Source: Marinobacter sp. AC-23
Lineage (GTDB): Bacteria; Pseudomonadota; Gammaproteobacteria; Pseudomonadales; Oleiphilaceae
Assembly: GCF_001858325.1 (NCBI RefSeq)
Contig: NZ_MBPP01000012.1
Location: 1 to 34,212 of the forward strand
DNA length: 34,212 nt
Direction of reading: 5' to 3'
Positions 6,577-16,624 of the stretch are shown here, piece by piece. A program made the position numbers and the translations under genes. Within the stretch, counting starts at the first letter, position 1, and the number at the start of each line of letters is the position of its first letter. The notes below the pieces were generated by a model. That model was not told the DNA's origin. It did not search any database and saw nothing but the letters and a program-made list of their open reading frames with translations.

Positions 6577-7713
6577 TCAGGCCAGCAACTCCACCAGGAT
6601 TTGCTCGTAGATGCTGGACAGCGTATTTAGGTCTTCAGCCTTCACGCACTCGTTTACCTTGTGAATCGTGGCATTGATCGGGCCCAGTTCTACAACCTGT
6701 GCCCCGGTAGGGGCGATAAAGCGCCCGTCAGACGTACCGCCTGAGGTGGAAAGTTCGGTTTCGCGCCCGGTTACGTTGCGGATGGCGCTTTGGCTGGCAG
6801 ACACCAGTGCGCCCGTATCGGTAAGGAAGGGGCGGCCGCTAAGATGCCACTGCAGATCGTATTTGAGGTTGTGCCGATCAAGAATCGCCACCACCCGTTC
6901 TTCAAGGCTTTCTGCTGTGTTCTCGGTGCAGTAACGAAAGTTAAAATGCACCAGACACTCGCCGGGAATAATATTACTGCCAGTTCCGGCTTCCACTTTC
7001 GTGATCTGAAAGGTTGTAGGCGGGAAGTGGTCGTTACCGTTATCCCAAAACTCGTTAGCCAGTGCATGCAGAGCGGGTGCAACGGTGTGAATGGCGTTCT
7101 CTGCCAGATGCGGGTAGGCCACATGCCCTTGAATCCCTTGTACTGTCAGGTAACCATGCAACGAGCCGCGACGGCCGTTTTTGATTACATCACCGACCTC
7201 TTCCGTGCTGGAAGGTTCACCTATCAGGCACCAGTCCATCTTTTCAGAGCGTGCTTCCAGGGCTTCAATTACTTTCACCGTGCCGTTCTGGGCAGGGCCT
7301 TCTTCATCGCTTGTAATCAGCAGGGCAATGGAGCCGCGATGATCCGGGTGGGCGCTTACAAAGCGCTCACAGGCGGTGATGAAAGCCGCTAGGCTGCCCT
7401 TCATATCGGCTGCGCCACGGCCATGCAGGTACCCATCTCTGATCACAGGATCAAATGGCGGGTTCGCCCAGTTTTTCTCCGGCCCTGTGGGCACCACATC
7501 CGTATGGCCTGCAAACGCCAACACTGGTCCGTCTGAACCCTTGCGGGCCCAGAGGTTGTCGGTATCACCAAAGCGCATCTGCTCGCCGGCAAAACCCAAG
7601 GGAGCCAGCCGGGACATCATCAGTTCCTGGCAGCCGAAGTCATCCGGAGTGATGGATGGTCTGCTGATCAGGTCTATGGCCAGTTCGAGTGTTGGTGAAT
7701 TAGTTGTTTGCAT
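6577..7713 (-). CDS. dapE: Succinyl-diaminopimelate desuccinylase
   Basis: The 378-aa M20-family metallopeptidase hydrolyses N-succinyl-LL-2,6-diaminopimelate to LL-diaminopimelate and succinate, in the succinylase branch of lysine and peptidoglycan precursor synthesis. The di-zinc and catalytic residues known from the H. influenzae enzyme are present: His70 and Asp72 (FAGHTDVVP), Asp103 ([10 protein letters not shown]), Glu137 and Glu138 (TSDEEGP), Glu166 (IGEPSS) and His351 (NATIHKVNE). Full family length. Its ATG lies 14 bases inside the end of dapD, so the two are translationally coupled. Last gene of the minus-strand cluster. Confidence 0.96.
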   Translation of the reverse strand: MQTTNSPTLELAIDLISRPSITPDDFGCQELMMSRLAPLGFAGEQMRFGDTDNLWARKGSDGPVLAFAGHTDVVPTGPEKNWANPPFDPVIRDGYLHGRGAADMKGSLAAFITACERFVSAHPDHRGSIALLITSDEEGPAQNGTVKVIEALEARSEKMDWCLIGEPSSTEEVGDVIKNGRRGSLHGYLTVQGIQGHVAYPHLAENAIHTVAPALHALANEFWDNGNDHFPPTTFQITKVEAGTGSNIIPGECLVHFNFRYCTENTAESLEERVVAILDRHNLKYDLQWHLSGRPFLTDTGALVSASQSAIRNVTGRETELSTSGGTSDGRFIAPTGAQVVELGPINATIHKVNECVKAEDLNTLSSIYEQILVELLA

Positions 7714-8728
7714 GCAGCTCTTCGTTCAGCTCGATGGCGGATTGGTTAGTTTTGCATTCCACGGCGCCGGTTTGGCTGTTGCGGCGGAAGAGCAGATCTG
7801 GCTTGTTGGACAGGTCGCGGGCTTTGATGATTTCTACCAGAGTGTTGTTGTCGTCCAGAAGGGCCACCTTGGTGCCTGCGGTGATGTAGAGGCCGGCTTC
7901 AACCTTGCAGCGGTCACCCAAAGGAATACCAATGCCTGCATTGGCGCCGATGAGGCAGTTCTCACCTACGGCTATCACCATGTTCCCGCCACCAGACAAG
8001 GTGCCCATGGTGGAGCAGCCGCCACCAAGGTCAGATCCTTTGCCTACCATAACGCCTGCGGAAATGCGGCCTTCAATCATGCTGGTGCCTTCGGTGCCGG
8101 CATTGAAGTTGATAAAACCTTCGTGCATTACGGTGGTTCCTTCGCCGACATAAGCACCGAGACGTACGCGGGCTGTGTCTGCAATACGCACACCTTTGGG
8201 TACTACGTAATCCGTCATCTGGGGGAACTTGTCTACGGATTTAATTTCCAGTGTACGACCTTCCAGGCGAGCCTTGAGCTGGCGCTCCGGCAGTTCGTTC
8301 AGGTCAATGGCGCCTTCGTTAGTCCAGGCCAGGTTCGGTAGTAGGCCGAATATACCATCGAGTTTGAGGCCATGGGGCTTGGCTTGGCGATGGGAGATAA
8401 GGTGGAGCTTGAGGTAAACCTCGGGGGTGCTGGAGGCAGTATCGTCTGTTTCCAGAACCGTAACCACAACCGGGCGTTTGCTGTTGGCTGCCTTTTCCGC
8501 GAGGGATGCCTGGTCAGTTGCGTTGGTTTGCCGTAGGGCGCTGGCAAGCCGTGTCAGTTGTTCTGCGGTGGCATGGATAGCCTGGTTGCCGCCGTTATAG
8601 TCGAGAGCAGTTTCTACCACATCGATCAGTTCTTTTTCGGGTGTCATGATTGGCTGCTGATAAAACACCTCCAGCCATTCGCCCTGATTATTTTGAGTGC
8701 CAATACCTATACCGAATGCAAAGCTCAT
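7700..8728 (-). CDS. dapD: Tetrahydrodipicolinate N-succinyltransferase
   Basis: The 342-aa trimeric left-handed beta-helix enzyme transfers succinyl from succinyl-CoA to tetrahydrodipicolinate. Hexapeptide-repeat sequence fills the central and C-terminal parts ([20 protein letters not shown], and [20 protein letters not shown]). The length matches the long Pseudomonas-type DapD (about 344 aa) rather than the 274-aa E. coli type. The start is ATG 8726-8728 ([13 protein letters not shown]), preceded by caggaac; an in-frame upstream start at 8767 would overlap the preceding gene and adds residues not typical of the family. It overlaps dapE by 14 bases and follows the arsC-like gene by 17 bases. 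Confidence 0.95.
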   Translation of the reverse strand: MSFAFGIGIGTQNNQGEWLEVFYQQPIMTPEKELIDVVETALDYNGGNQAIHATAEQLTRLASALRQTNATDQASLAEKAANSKRPVVVTVLETDDTASSTPEVYLKLHLISHRQAKPHGLKLDGIFGLLPNLAWTNEGAIDLNELPERQLKARLEGRTLEIKSVDKFPQMTDYVVPKGVRIADTARVRLGAYVGEGTTVMHEGFINFNAGTEGTSMIEGRISAGVMVGKGSDLGGGCSTMGTLSGGGNMVIAVGENCLIGANAGIGIPLGDRCKVEAGLYITAGTKVALLDDNNTLVEIIKARDLSNKPDLLFRRNSQTGAVECKTNQSAIELNEELHANN

Positions 8729-8745
8729 GTAGTGATAGTTCCTGT

Positions 8746-9087
8746 TTATTTGAAGAGTGTTGCCCAATCATCGGCATTAAAGCCGACGTAAACCGAGCCT
8801 TCATGCTCGGCCACAGGCCGTTTAATAATGGAGGTGTTTTTCAGCATGATGTCATGGGCCGATTGGCCGTTGATGCTATCACGAACATCGTCGCCAAGAT
8901 TACGCCAGGTAGTGCCGCGCCGGTTCAGCAGCGCTTCCCAGCTCACAGCTTTTTCCCACTGGGTTAAGCGAGCCTCGTCGATGCCGTCTTTTTTAAAGTC
9001 GTGAAACTCGTAGGAAATGTCTTGTTCATCAAGCCATTTTCGGGCTTTTTTAACGGTGTCACAATTCCTGATGCCGTATAGCTTCAT
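8746..9087 (-). CDS. ArsC/Spx family reductase (YffB type)
   Basis: The 113-aa thioredoxin-fold protein belongs to the ArsC/Spx family. It opens with MKLYGIRNCDTVKKARKWL; Cys9 is the single active-site cysteine in a CxxxxK context, and SIIKRPV near the C terminus provides the conserved Arg-Pro. YffB-type members are not proven arsenate reductases; some use glutathione. The gene is placed between dapC and dapD with only short gaps, as in Pseudomonas, so it belongs to the dap transcription unit, though no direct role in lysine synthesis is established. Confidence 0.85.
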   Translation of the reverse strand: MKLYGIRNCDTVKKARKWLDEQDISYEFHDFKKDGIDEARLTQWEKAVSWEALLNRRGTTWRNLGDDVRDSINGQSAHDIMLKNTSIIKRPVAEHEGSVYVGFNADDWATLFK

Positions 9088-9090
9088 TAC

Positions 9091-10287
9091 TCAGTTTGCC
9101 TTTACAAATTCAACGATGCGCTTTGCCGCTTCCACACACTCTTCCAGTGGTGCAACCAATGCCATGCGAACCCGATTTTCTCCCGGGTTATGGCCATCCA
9201 CCGTGCGGGACAAGTAACGGCCCGGCAGAACATGAACGTTCTGCTGAGCCGATAGCTCTTTTGCAAAGGTTTCGTCATCCATTGGCGTGGCCGGCCAGAG
9301 GTAAAATCCCGCATCGGGAAAATCCACGTCCATGACTTCACGCAAAATGGGCACTACGGCTTCAAATTTAACGCGATAAGCTGCCCGGTTTTCCCGCACA
9401 TGATCTTCATCCTGCCAGGCGGCAACGCTGGCGAGCTGGTTATGAACCGGCATAGCGCAGCCATGATAAGTACGGTAGCTCAAGTAGCCTTCTAATATGC
9501 TTGCATCGCCCGCGACAAAGCCGGATCTCAGGCCCGGAAGGTTACTGCGCTTAGAGAGGCTGTGAAAAACCACGCAACGTGCAAAGTCGTGCCGGCCTAT
9601 GGCGGCGCAGGTCTGCAGCAAGCCTTCGGGCGGGCTGTTTTCATTTGGATAGAGCTCAGAATAGCACTCATCCGAGGCCACAATAAAATCGTGCCTGTCG
9701 GCCAGTTCAATAACCTTCGTCAGGGTCGTTCGTGGCATAACAGCGCCGCTGGGATTACCGGGGGAGCACAGAAACAGCACTTGGCAATCTCGCCATACGG
9801 ACTCAGGTACTGCGTCAAAATCCGGAATAAACCCGTTGGATGCGTCGCAAGGCAGGTAAACCGGCGTGGCACCTGCCAAAAATGCCGCCCCTTCGTATAC
9901 TTGGTAAAAGGGGTTGGGGCTTACAACCGTGGCCTGTTTGCTCGAATCAACTACGGCTTGCACCAGCGAGAATATAGCCTCCCGCGTGCCGTTCACCGGA
10001 ACAATGTTTCGGTCTGGGCTTAACGACCCGGCTTGTAGCTGAAATCGTCGTGTGGCCCACTGACTGATGGCCTCTCGCAGTTCAGCAGTGCCTTTAGTTG
10101 TGGGGTAATTAGCTAGCCTGTCGAGGTTGTTGGCAATCACTTGCTTCACAAAACCAGGGGAAGGGTGCTTGGGTTCACCGATGCCCAGGGAGATGGGAAG
10201 CAGATGGGCCGGCACAGATATGCCGGCTTTTAACTTTGCCAGTTTTTCAAAAGGGTAGGGGTGAAGCTTGTCCAGGTTTGGGTTCAT
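9091..10287 (-). CDS. dapC: N-succinyldiaminopimelate aminotransferase
   Basis: The 398-aa class I/II PLP-dependent aminotransferase converts N-succinyl-2-amino-6-ketopimelate to N-succinyl-LL-diaminopimelate using glutamate. The Schiff-base lysine is Lys246 in FHSLSKRSNLPG, the PLP-contacting Asp206 is in VASDECYSE, and Asn178 is in SPGNPSG. ATG 10285-10287 gives MNPNLDKLHPYPFEKL, the usual start of DapC in Pseudomonas relatives; the upstream GTG/ATG extension is not needed. The start overlaps, as ATGA, the stop codon of the restored glnD frame at 10284-10286, so glnD and dapC were evolved to be coupled. Confidence 0.93.
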   Translation of the reverse strand: MNPNLDKLHPYPFEKLAKLKAGISVPAHLLPISLGIGEPKHPSPGFVKQVIANNLDRLANYPTTKGTAELREAISQWATRRFQLQAGSLSPDRNIVPVNGTREAIFSLVQAVVDSSKQATVVSPNPFYQVYEGAAFLAGATPVYLPCDASNGFIPDFDAVPESVWRDCQVLFLCSPGNPSGAVMPRTTLTKVIELADRHDFIVASDECYSELYPNENSPPEGLLQTCAAIGRHDFARCVVFHSLSKRSNLPGLRSGFVAGDASILEGYLSYRTYHGCAMPVHNQLASVAAWQDEDHVRENRAAYRVKFEAVVPILREVMDVDFPDAGFYLWPATPMDDETFAKELSAQQNVHVLPGRYLSRTVDGHNPGENRVRMALVAPLEECVEAAKRIVEFVKAN

Positions 10288-12928
10288 TGAATGTCGTCCA
10301 GCATTTTGCATAGGTCTTGCTGTAGGGCGCGGCAGACAGACGGGTCGCTTATAGGTGCGCCCTGTTCGTCAGTCACAAAGAACACGTCTTCTACTCGCTC
10401 GCCCAGGGTGGCGATTTTGGCATTGCTCAGGCGTATGCGGTGATCTAGTAGCACCTGCCAATCCTGGCCAGAAGGCCGGGGCGGTCAGGGGTGATCACTT
10501 CAATGACCGTGCGTTCATTGATGGTGTCGTTGGAAAATAACACCTCAGTGGGGAATGCGAAATGCCTGAGTTGCCGCGGTGTACGGCGGTGAATAATGTC
10601 TGGGTAGTCTTCCGGGTCGTCCAGCTCTTCGATCAGGCGCTTACGCACTCGTTCTTTACGTGCCGGATCCACCCCTAGTGGCTGGCCTTTTTCATCCAGA
10701 ACGACATAGGAGCTGATTGTATAGGGGCCGTCATTCGAGCTGATGCGGGCATCCACAATGTTGAGATTAAGCTGTTCCAGTACCGCTGTTGTTGCCGCAA
10801 ACAGAGTGGCCCGATCGTTCATATACATTGTGATTTGGGAGTAACCGTCAGTAGGGCCGCCATGGGTATCCCGGATGAGCACCAGCGGCCCGGGTGTGTC
10901 GCCATGGTTGATGATGGCCTCGGTTTGCCAAGCGATATCAACGGTGGAGTCCTGCAGAAAATAGTCTTCATCCACCGTATCCCAGATGGCATCGATCTGC
11001 TCGTCGGTAATGTTCTGGGCATGAAGAATTTCACGAGCCTCAGACTGGGTTGCACGCACCCACTCCTGCCGATCCACTGGAATCTCAGTACCGCGCCTCA
11101 AGGCCCTTTTGGCTTCTATGTACAGCTGGCGCAGGAGGGAGGCCCGCCAAGTGTTCCAGAGCTTGGGGTTGGTAGCGCTGATGTCGCACACCGTGAGGAT
11201 ATAGAGGTAATCGAGGTGGGCCTGGCTGGGCACTGCCCTGGCAAACAACTGGATAATATCCGGGTCGGAAATATCTTTGCGCTGGGCAGTCATGGACATC
11301 AGCAAGTGGTTTTCTACCAACCAGGATGCAAGCTGGGTATCACGTTCACCAAGGTGATGGCGCTGGCAAAAGGCTTCGGCATCCACCGCGCCAAGCTCTG
11401 AGTGATCTCCGCCCCGACCTTTGGCAACGTCGTGGTATAGGCCGGCAATATAAAGAACTTCCCGCTTGGGGAGCCCGTGAATCAGCCGCGCCGCCAACGG
11501 GTAGTCGTCGCGCGCTTCCTCACCGGTCAGTCTTACCATGTTGCGGATAACTCGCATGGTATGAGCATCAACGGTGTAAATATGGAAAAGGTCGTGCTGC
11601 ATTTGGCCAATAATCTGGCCGAATTCTGGAAGGTAGCGTCCCAGCACGTTGTATTTTTTCATGGCGGAGAGGGTTTCATCCAGCGCATGGGGTGTTCGCA
11701 GCAATTCCATGAACAGGGATGTCACAGCCAGATCAGCCCGAAAGGCGTCATCAATCAGGTGCCTGTGGGCTCGCAAAGACCGAATGGTGGTGGCGCGTAT
11801 GCCCTTTATTTCCGGGTGCTGGGCCATCAGCACAAAAATCTCCATGATCGCGTAGGGCGAGTAGGCAAATACCTGATTGTTTACCGCCTCTATATAGCTG
11901 TTACGAATCTGGAAGCGCTTGTTGATGGGCTGAATGTTGTCTTCGGTACCTGTACCGAGTATCGCCTCATCGTAAAACTGGAGAATAACGTCAGCGAGCT
12001 CTGCCAGCGCCAGCACAGCACGATAATAGGATTGCATCATCAGCTCGACGTCCAGCCGTTTGCCTTCGTCCTTGTAGCCCAGCATCTGTGCGAGGGCTCG
12101 CTGATGGTCAAACAGCAACCGGTTTTCGTTGCGGTCTGCTATCAGCTGCAGCCCGTAGCGCAATTGCCACAGAAGGGTTTCGCCCTGAACCAGAACCTGA
12201 TGTTCCTCTTCTGTCAGTATGCTAAAGCGGGTTAGATCGGCAATACTCTGCAAGCCGAAGTGCCGCTTGGTAATCCAGCCGATGGTTTGTATATCCCGCA
12301 GGGCGCCTGGAGAGCTTTTTACGTTGGGCTCCAGGTTGTATTCAGTATCGCTGTATTTTTTGTGGCGCCGCTGCTGTTCCTTGCGCTTGGCTATAAAGTA
12401 GTCGCGATCAGTGATGATGTTGTCAGAGTAGGCTTGCTCGCTAAGCTCTTTGCGCAGCTCGTCAGGGCCGGCAATTGTGCGGGTTTCCAGCAGGTTGGTT
12501 AGCGTGGCTACATCGCCCCGTGCTGCGGCCTTACTTTCATCAATGCTGCGAACGCTATGGCCAATGTCGAGCTTGAGATCCCATAGCAGGGTAATGAAGG
12601 CGCCAAGATCTTCTTGCCAATTGGGTTCTGTGCCGTTGCGCGTAAGAATTAACAGGTCGATATCTGAGTGGGGGTGCAGCTCACCGCGACCGTAGCCGCC
12701 AACGGCGATCAGGGCGATATCGGGTGAGCTGGAGAAAGGGTAGCGATCCCAGATCAGCCTCAGTACGGTGTCAATCGTTTGGGCTCTGGAGTGAACCAGA
12801 GCCCGCACATCTGCGCCTTGTCGAAAGGCTTCTGCATCTGCGTTATAGCGCTGCTTTAGTAGCTCCCTGGCAGCCACAACAGGGGATGTTTCCCGGCTGA
12901 TTCTGGCTTCCAGTTCTGGGTGCTCCAC
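10284..12928 (-). pseudogene. glnD: Uridylyltransferase/uridylyl-removing enzyme GlnD, frameshifted
   Basis: GlnD uridylylates and de-uridylylates PII proteins in response to glutamine. Domains in order: nucleotidyltransferase (GGYGRGELHPHSDIDLL, residues 77-93), helical linker, HD hydrolase (AGLYHDVAKGRGGDHSELG, His499-Asp500), ACT1 (about 696-750) and ACT2 (from about 806). GTG start at 12926-12928 directly abuts the map stop. The frame breaks after GLLARIG and ends in RCY-stop at 10445 (827 aa). In the next frame the text resumes as QVLLDHRIRLSNAKIATLGE and runs to a TGA at 10284-10286, giving 881 aa in total. Adding one base at 10456-10459 (GGCAGG to GGCCAGG on the sense strand) restores the whole of ACT2. 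Either a real truncation of glutamine sensing or a sequencing error; I favour the latter. Confidence 0.92.
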
Positions 12929-13699
12929 TTAGAAGGACTCCTCCAGTCGCTTGGTCAACACTTCATGGCCGTCGGCAGTCACCAGGATGGTGTGCTCCCA
13001 CTGCGCCGAAAGCTTGTGGTCTTTGGTAACCACTGTCCACTGATCTGGCAACAATTTGGTGTGGTACTTGCCTTGGTTAATCATGGGCTCAATGGTGAAG
13101 ATCATGCCTTCTTTTAGTTCCAAGCCAGTGCCAGCCTCGCCGTAGTGCATAACCTGTGGCTCTTCATGGAACACCTTGCCGATGCCGTGGCCGCAATAAT
13201 CCCGCACCACAGAATAATGATGCTTTTCGGCGTGTTGCTGGATTACATGGCCAATGTCACCCAACCGTGCGCCGGGTTTTACCAGCTCAATACCTTTATA
13301 GAGGCATTCCTGAGTGATGTTGATCAGGCGCTCAGTACCTGGTTTTGCCTTGCCGACAATCCACATTTTGCTGGTGTCGCCGTGGTATTCATTTTTGATA
13401 ACGGTAACGTCGATATTCACGATGTCGCCGTCCTTCAGGATCTTTTTCTCTGAAGGTATGCCGTGGCAGATAACATGGTTGACTGAAATGCACACTGACT
13501 TTGGAAAGCCTTTGTAGTTCAGCGGAGCAGGAATCGCATCCCGCTCGTTTACAATGTAATCGTGGCAGATCTGGTTGAGTTCTTCTGTAGAAACGCCAGG
13601 CTTAACGTGCTCTCCAATCATTTCGAGAACCTCAGCGGCCAGGCGACCGGCTACGCGCATCTTTTCAATTTCTTCCGGAGTCTTGATCGATACTTGCAT
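12929..13699 (-). CDS. map: Type I methionine aminopeptidase
   Basis: The 256-aa enzyme removes the initiator methionine from nascent proteins. The five metal ligands fall at exactly the E. coli positions: Asp97, Asp108, His171, Glu204 and Glu235 (NIDVTVIKNEYHGDTSK, CGHGIGKVFHEEP, TIEPM, QWEHTI). ATG 13697-13699 (MQVSIKTPEEIEKMR) has gggaagccca before it and gives the normal length; an upstream extension to 13759 is rejected. Divergent from rpsB, as in E. coli. Its TAA stop is immediately followed by the GTG of glnD, so map and glnD are likely co-transcribed. Confidence 0.96.
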   Translation of the reverse strand: MQVSIKTPEEIEKMRVAGRLAAEVLEMIGEHVKPGVSTEELNQICHDYIVNERDAIPAPLNYKGFPKSVCISVNHVICHGIPSEKKILKDGDIVNIDVTVIKNEYHGDTSKMWIVGKAKPGTERLINITQECLYKGIELVKPGARLGDIGHVIQQHAEKHHYSVVRDYCGHGIGKVFHEEPQVMHYGEAGTGLELKEGMIFTIEPMINQGKYHTKLLPDQWTVVTKDHKLSAQWEHTILVTADGHEVLTKRLEESF

Positions 13700-13730
13700 T
13701 GGGCTTCCCGTTGATGTGTAGCAAACATCC

Positions 13731-13759
13731 ATTTTAAGGGCCCTGCGCTCAGGGTACAA
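13731..13759 (-). promoter_or_regulatory. Candidate sigma-70 promoter for map
   Basis: On the minus strand, TTGTAC (complement of 13754-13759) and TAAAAT (complement of 13731-13736) are 17 bases apart and lie 32 bases upstream of the map ATG. It is the best promoter-like match in the divergent map/rpsB gap and would drive map-glnD-dap genes. Confidence 0.6.
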
Positions 13760-13802
13760 GGTAGCCGTGGTGCAAAATTAATGGCGCGAGGCTTAGGTTT
13801 TG

Positions 13803-13811
13803 TGGTATAAA
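13803..13811 (+). promoter_or_regulatory. Candidate extended -10 promoter for rpsB
   Basis: TGG-TATAAA at 13803-13811 has the TGn extension; no good -35 box is visible. It is followed by a GC-rich discriminator (cgcgcccgc), a feature of stringently controlled ribosomal promoters. Transcription from here would give an rpsB leader of about 145 bases. Confidence 0.5.
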
Positions 13812-13849
13812 CGCGCCCGCTGGAAACGAATCCGGCAAATTCGCACACG

Positions 13850-13950
13850 TGTCAGCACGTTGCCCCAGGGTGCCTACTCCCGCTTTATATGCTGTATAGG
13901 GAGCCTGGTTGGGGTAATTGGACGCGTGGAGGACTAACCCGAAGCTACAC
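13850..13950 (+). promoter_or_regulatory. Structured rpsB leader, likely S2 autoregulatory element
   Basis: The leader folds into a nested stem: CCC (13863-13865) with GGG (13911-13913), CAGG (13866-13869) with CCTG (13904-13907), and CTCCC (13877-13881) with GGGAG (13899-13903), capped by an A/T-rich loop. Gammaproteobacteria are known to have an rpsB leader RNA through which ribosomal protein S2 represses rpsB-tsf; the position and shape here match that expectation, but I cannot run a covariance search. Confidence 0.55.
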
Positions 13951-13964
13951 TTAAGGTAATTATC

Positions 13965-14708
13965 ATGGCTCAGGTAAATATGCGTGACCTGCTCAAAGCA
14001 GGTGCTCACTTCGGTCACCAGACTCGTTACTGGAACCCGAAAATGTCGAAGTTCATCTTCGGCGCCCGTAACAAGATTCACATCATCAACCTTGAGCAGA
14101 CTGTTCCTGCCATGAACGAAGCGCTTAACTTCGTTCAGCAACTGACAGAGAGCAAGAACAAGATTTTGTTCGTTGGCACCAAGCGCGCCGCGGCCAAGGT
14201 CATCAAGGAAGAAGCAGAGCGTTCCGGCCAGCCTTTTGTTAATCACCGCTGGCTTGGTGGCATGCTGACTAACTACAAGACCATCCGTCAGTCGATTCGC
14301 CGCTACCGTGATCTGGACGCCCAGAGCAAAGACGGCACCTTCGACAAGCTGACCAAGAAAGAAGCTCTTGAGCGCACCCGCGAAATGGACAAGCTTGAGC
14401 GCTCCATTGGTGGTATCAAGGATATGGGCGGTTTGCCTGACGCGTTGTTTGTTATCGACGTTGATCACGAGCGTATCGCTATCAAGGAAGCCAACAAGCT
14501 AGGTATTCCTGTTATCGGCGTGGTAGATACCAACAGCAACCCTGATGGCGTTGATTACGTTATCCCGGGTAACGACGATGCTATCCGTGCGATTCAAATC
14601 TACGTGAAAGCCGTTGCAGATACCTGCCTGGAAGCAACTCAGGGCGGCGCTGGCGAATTTGTAGAAGTCGCTGAAGAATCTGCAGGTGCCGCTCCGGCCG
14701 CAGAGTGA
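13965..14708 (+). CDS. rpsB: 30S ribosomal protein S2
   Basis: The 247-aa protein S2 of the small ribosomal subunit. It opens with [20 protein letters not shown] and includes [20 protein letters not shown] and [15 protein letters not shown], all diagnostic of S2. The C-terminal tail is acidic/alanine-rich ([14 protein letters not shown]). First gene of the rpsB-tsf-pyrH-frr cluster, with a structured leader upstream and a strong hairpin after it. Confidence 0.98.
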   Translation: MAQVNMRDLLKAGAHFGHQTRYWNPKMSKFIFGARNKIHIINLEQTVPAMNEALNFVQQLTESKNKILFVGTKRAAAKVIKEEAERSGQPFVNHRWLGGMLTNYKTIRQSIRRYRDLDAQSKDGTFDKLTKKEALERTREMDKLERSIGGIKDMGGLPDALFVIDVDHERIAIKEANKLGIPVIGVVDTNSNPDGVDYVIPGNDDAIRAIQIYVKAVADTCLEATQGGAGEFVEVAEESAGAAPAAE

Positions 14709-14734
14709 TGCCTACGCGTCACACTTGAGATGTA

Positions 14735-14766
14735 AGGCATACCCTGGCGTGTTTCCGGGTATGCCT
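14735..14766 (+). terminator. rpsB-tsf intercistronic hairpin
   Basis: AGGCATACCC (14735-14744) pairs perfectly with GGGTATGCCT (14757-14766) around 12 bases. Only Cs follow, not Ts, so it is more likely a partial attenuator or an mRNA processing/stability hairpin between rpsB and tsf than a complete terminator. Confidence 0.55.
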
Positions 14767-14801
14767 CCCCACCGAATTCGGAAAAGTTAAGAGGATTGGA
14801 C

Positions 14802-15671
14802 ATGGCTGCAATTACCGCTGCAATGGTCAAAGAGCTGCGCGAGCGTACTGGCTTAGGCATGATGGAATGCAAAAAGGCGCTGGTTGAAGCTGGCGGAAGT
14901 GTAGACGCTGCAATTGAAGAGCTGCGTAAGTCTTCAGGCCTGAAAGCTGCCAAAAAAGCCGGCCGCACAGCCGCTGAAGGTGTGTCGCTGATCAAGATCT
15001 CCGACGACAACACTGTTGCTTACATTCTGGAAGTGAACTCCGAGACAGATTTCGTTGCTCGTGACGATAATCTGCTGGATTTCGCTAACAACGTGCTGAA
15101 TGTTGCCTTCGAAAAAGGCGAGACCGACGTTGCCAAGCTGATGGCAGGCGATCTGGAATCCAAGCGCGAAGCGCTGGTTCAGAAAGTTGGCGAGAACATT
15201 TCTGTTCGCCGTGTGGTTGAAGTGAAAGGCCCAGTTGTTGGTGGCTACGTTCACAGCAACAACAAGATTGCCTCGGTTGTTGCTTTGACTGCTGGTGATG
15301 CTGAACTTGCTCGTGACATCGCCATGCACGCTGCTGCCGTTAACCCGCGTGTTGCCAAGCCGGAAGACATGCCAGCTGAAGAGCTGGAGAAAGAGAAAGA
15401 TGTCATCAAGGCTCAGCCAGACATGGAAGGCAAGCCTGCCGAAATCGTTGAGAAAATGATGGGCGGCCGCATCCAGAAGTTCCTCAAGGAAAACAGCCTT
15501 GTTGAGCAGCCTTTCGTAAAGAACCCGGAGCAGACCGTAGGCCAGCTGATTAAAGCTGCTGGCGGTGAGCTGGTTGGTTTCGTTCGCCTGGAAGTGGGTG
15601 AAGGCATTGAGAAAGAAGAAGTGGACTTTGCTGCCGAGGTTGCTGCTGCAGCCGGTACTGGCAAAGCCTGA
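14802..15671 (+). CDS. tsf: Elongation factor Ts
   Basis: The 289-aa guanine nucleotide exchange factor for EF-Tu. The N-terminal UBA-like module carries the signature [20 protein letters not shown], followed by the core domain with [14 protein letters not shown] and the dimerisation region. The ATG at 14802 ([17 protein letters not shown]) follows aagaggattggac; a TTG two codons upstream is not needed. In the ribosomal-protein/translation-factor operon after rpsB. Confidence 0.97.
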   Translation: MAAITAAMVKELRERTGLGMMECKKALVEAGGSVDAAIEELRKSSGLKAAKKAGRTAAEGVSLIKISDDNTVAYILEVNSETDFVARDDNLLDFANNVLNVAFEKGETDVAKLMAGDLESKREALVQKVGENISVRRVVEVKGPVVGGYVHSNNKIASVVALTAGDAELARDIAMHAAAVNPRVAKPEDMPAEELEKEKDVIKAQPDMEGKPAEIVEKMMGGRIQKFLKENSLVEQPFVKNPEQTVGQLIKAAGGELVGFVRLEVGEGIEKEEVDFAAEVAAAAGTGKA

Positions 15672-15681
15672 TTTCTTTCCA

Positions 15682-15751
15682 GGCGCTGTAGCGGCGAGCT
15701 ACAGCGCCCTCTGAGTCTGCCACGTTGACCGGAGTTTTCCGGTTCTCGTGG
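15682..15751 (+). other. Two tandem hairpins between tsf and pyrH
   Basis: The first stem is GGCGCTGTAGC (15682-15692) with GCTACAGCGCC (15698-15708), an 11-pair perfect match with a GGCGA loop. The second is ACCGGA with TCCGGT, extended by CCACG/CGTGG (15720-15751). Neither has a T run. They probably attenuate or stabilise the tsf transcript; the remaining 100 bases before pyrH show no convincing promoter. Confidence 0.5.
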
Positions 15752-15853
15752 CGGGCTTGTATCTGAGATGCCCCTTTTCAAGGGATATGTCACATGCAAG
15801 CCTGCAATGCGTCTCACGCCGGATAGCAGTCAACAGACGAAAAGGGGATCAGT

Positions 15854-16582
15854 ATGTCGACACCACCGAAAAACCAGCCAAGATACAATCGTGTTCTGCT
15901 CAAGCTCAGTGGTGAGGCCCTTATGGGGGAGCATGAATTCGGTATTGATCCCAAAGTTCTTGATCGTATGGCCCTTGAAATCGGTGCGCTTATTGGCATC
16001 GGTATTCAGGTAGGCTTGGTAATTGGGGGCGGCAACCTGTTCCGTGGTGCCGCGCTCAGTGAAGCTGGCATGGACCGGGTTACCGGGGATCACATGGGTA
16101 TGCTGGCAACCGTTATGAACGGCCTGGCCATGCGCGATGCTCTTGAGCGTTCGAACATTCGCACCCGTGTAATGTCGGCTATCCCCATGAGTGGTATTGT
16201 TGAACATTATGACCGCCGCCGTGCGGTTCGTGATTTGAAAGACGGCGATGTGGTTATATTCTGCGCAGGCACCGGCAACCCCTTCTTTACAACAGATTCG
16301 GCAGCCTGCCTGCGTGGTATCGAAATTGAAGCGGATGCGGTGCTAAAAGCAACCAAGGTAGATGGCGTGTATTCTGCGGATCCGCACCTCGATCCCTCCG
16401 CAGAGAAGTACGAACGCCTGACATACGATGAGGTGCTGGACAAAAAGCTGGGTGTGATGGACTTAACAGCCATCTGTTTGGCACGAGATCACGGTATGCC
16501 GCTGCGGGTTTTTAATATGAGCAGTGCCGGCGCACTGACGCGCATCGTGACTGGCGAAAAAGAAGGTACACTGATTGAATAA
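15854..16582 (+). CDS. pyrH: UMP kinase
   Basis: The 242-aa amino-acid-kinase-fold enzyme phosphorylates UMP to UDP and supplies UTP, CTP and UDP-sugars. It is recognised by [16 protein letters not shown] at the N terminus, [26 protein letters not shown], and the nucleotide-binding [16 protein letters not shown]. Ribosome site aaaaggggatcagt precedes ATG 15854. Followed after 42 bases by frr. Bacterial PyrH is a hexamer controlled by GTP and UTP. Confidence 0.97.
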   Translation: MSTPPKNQPRYNRVLLKLSGEALMGEHEFGIDPKVLDRMALEIGALIGIGIQVGLVIGGGNLFRGAALSEAGMDRVTGDHMGMLATVMNGLAMRDALERSNIRTRVMSAIPMSGIVEHYDRRRAVRDLKDGDVVIFCAGTGNPFFTTDSAACLRGIEIEADAVLKATKVDGVYSADPHLDPSAEKYERLTYDEVLDKKLGVMDLTAICLARDHGMPLRVFNMSSAGALTRIVTGEKEGTLIE

Positions 16583-16624
16583 CGGGTTCTATGATGGCCC
16601 GACGAACGAATTGAGGATGATTAC

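Noticed and set aside
7376..8341. Long open frame (321 codons) on the plus strand over dapE and dapD
   Set aside because: It is antisense to two well-supported genes, its protein resembles nothing I know, and long antisense frames are common at this base composition.
11477..12235. Open frame (252 codons) on the plus strand over glnD
   Set aside because: It is antisense to conserved GlnD sequence and lacks recognisable domains.
13749..14468. Open frame (239 codons) on the minus strand over rpsB and its leader
   Set aside because: It is antisense to rpsB and would cover the map promoter; no ribosome site or domain was seen.
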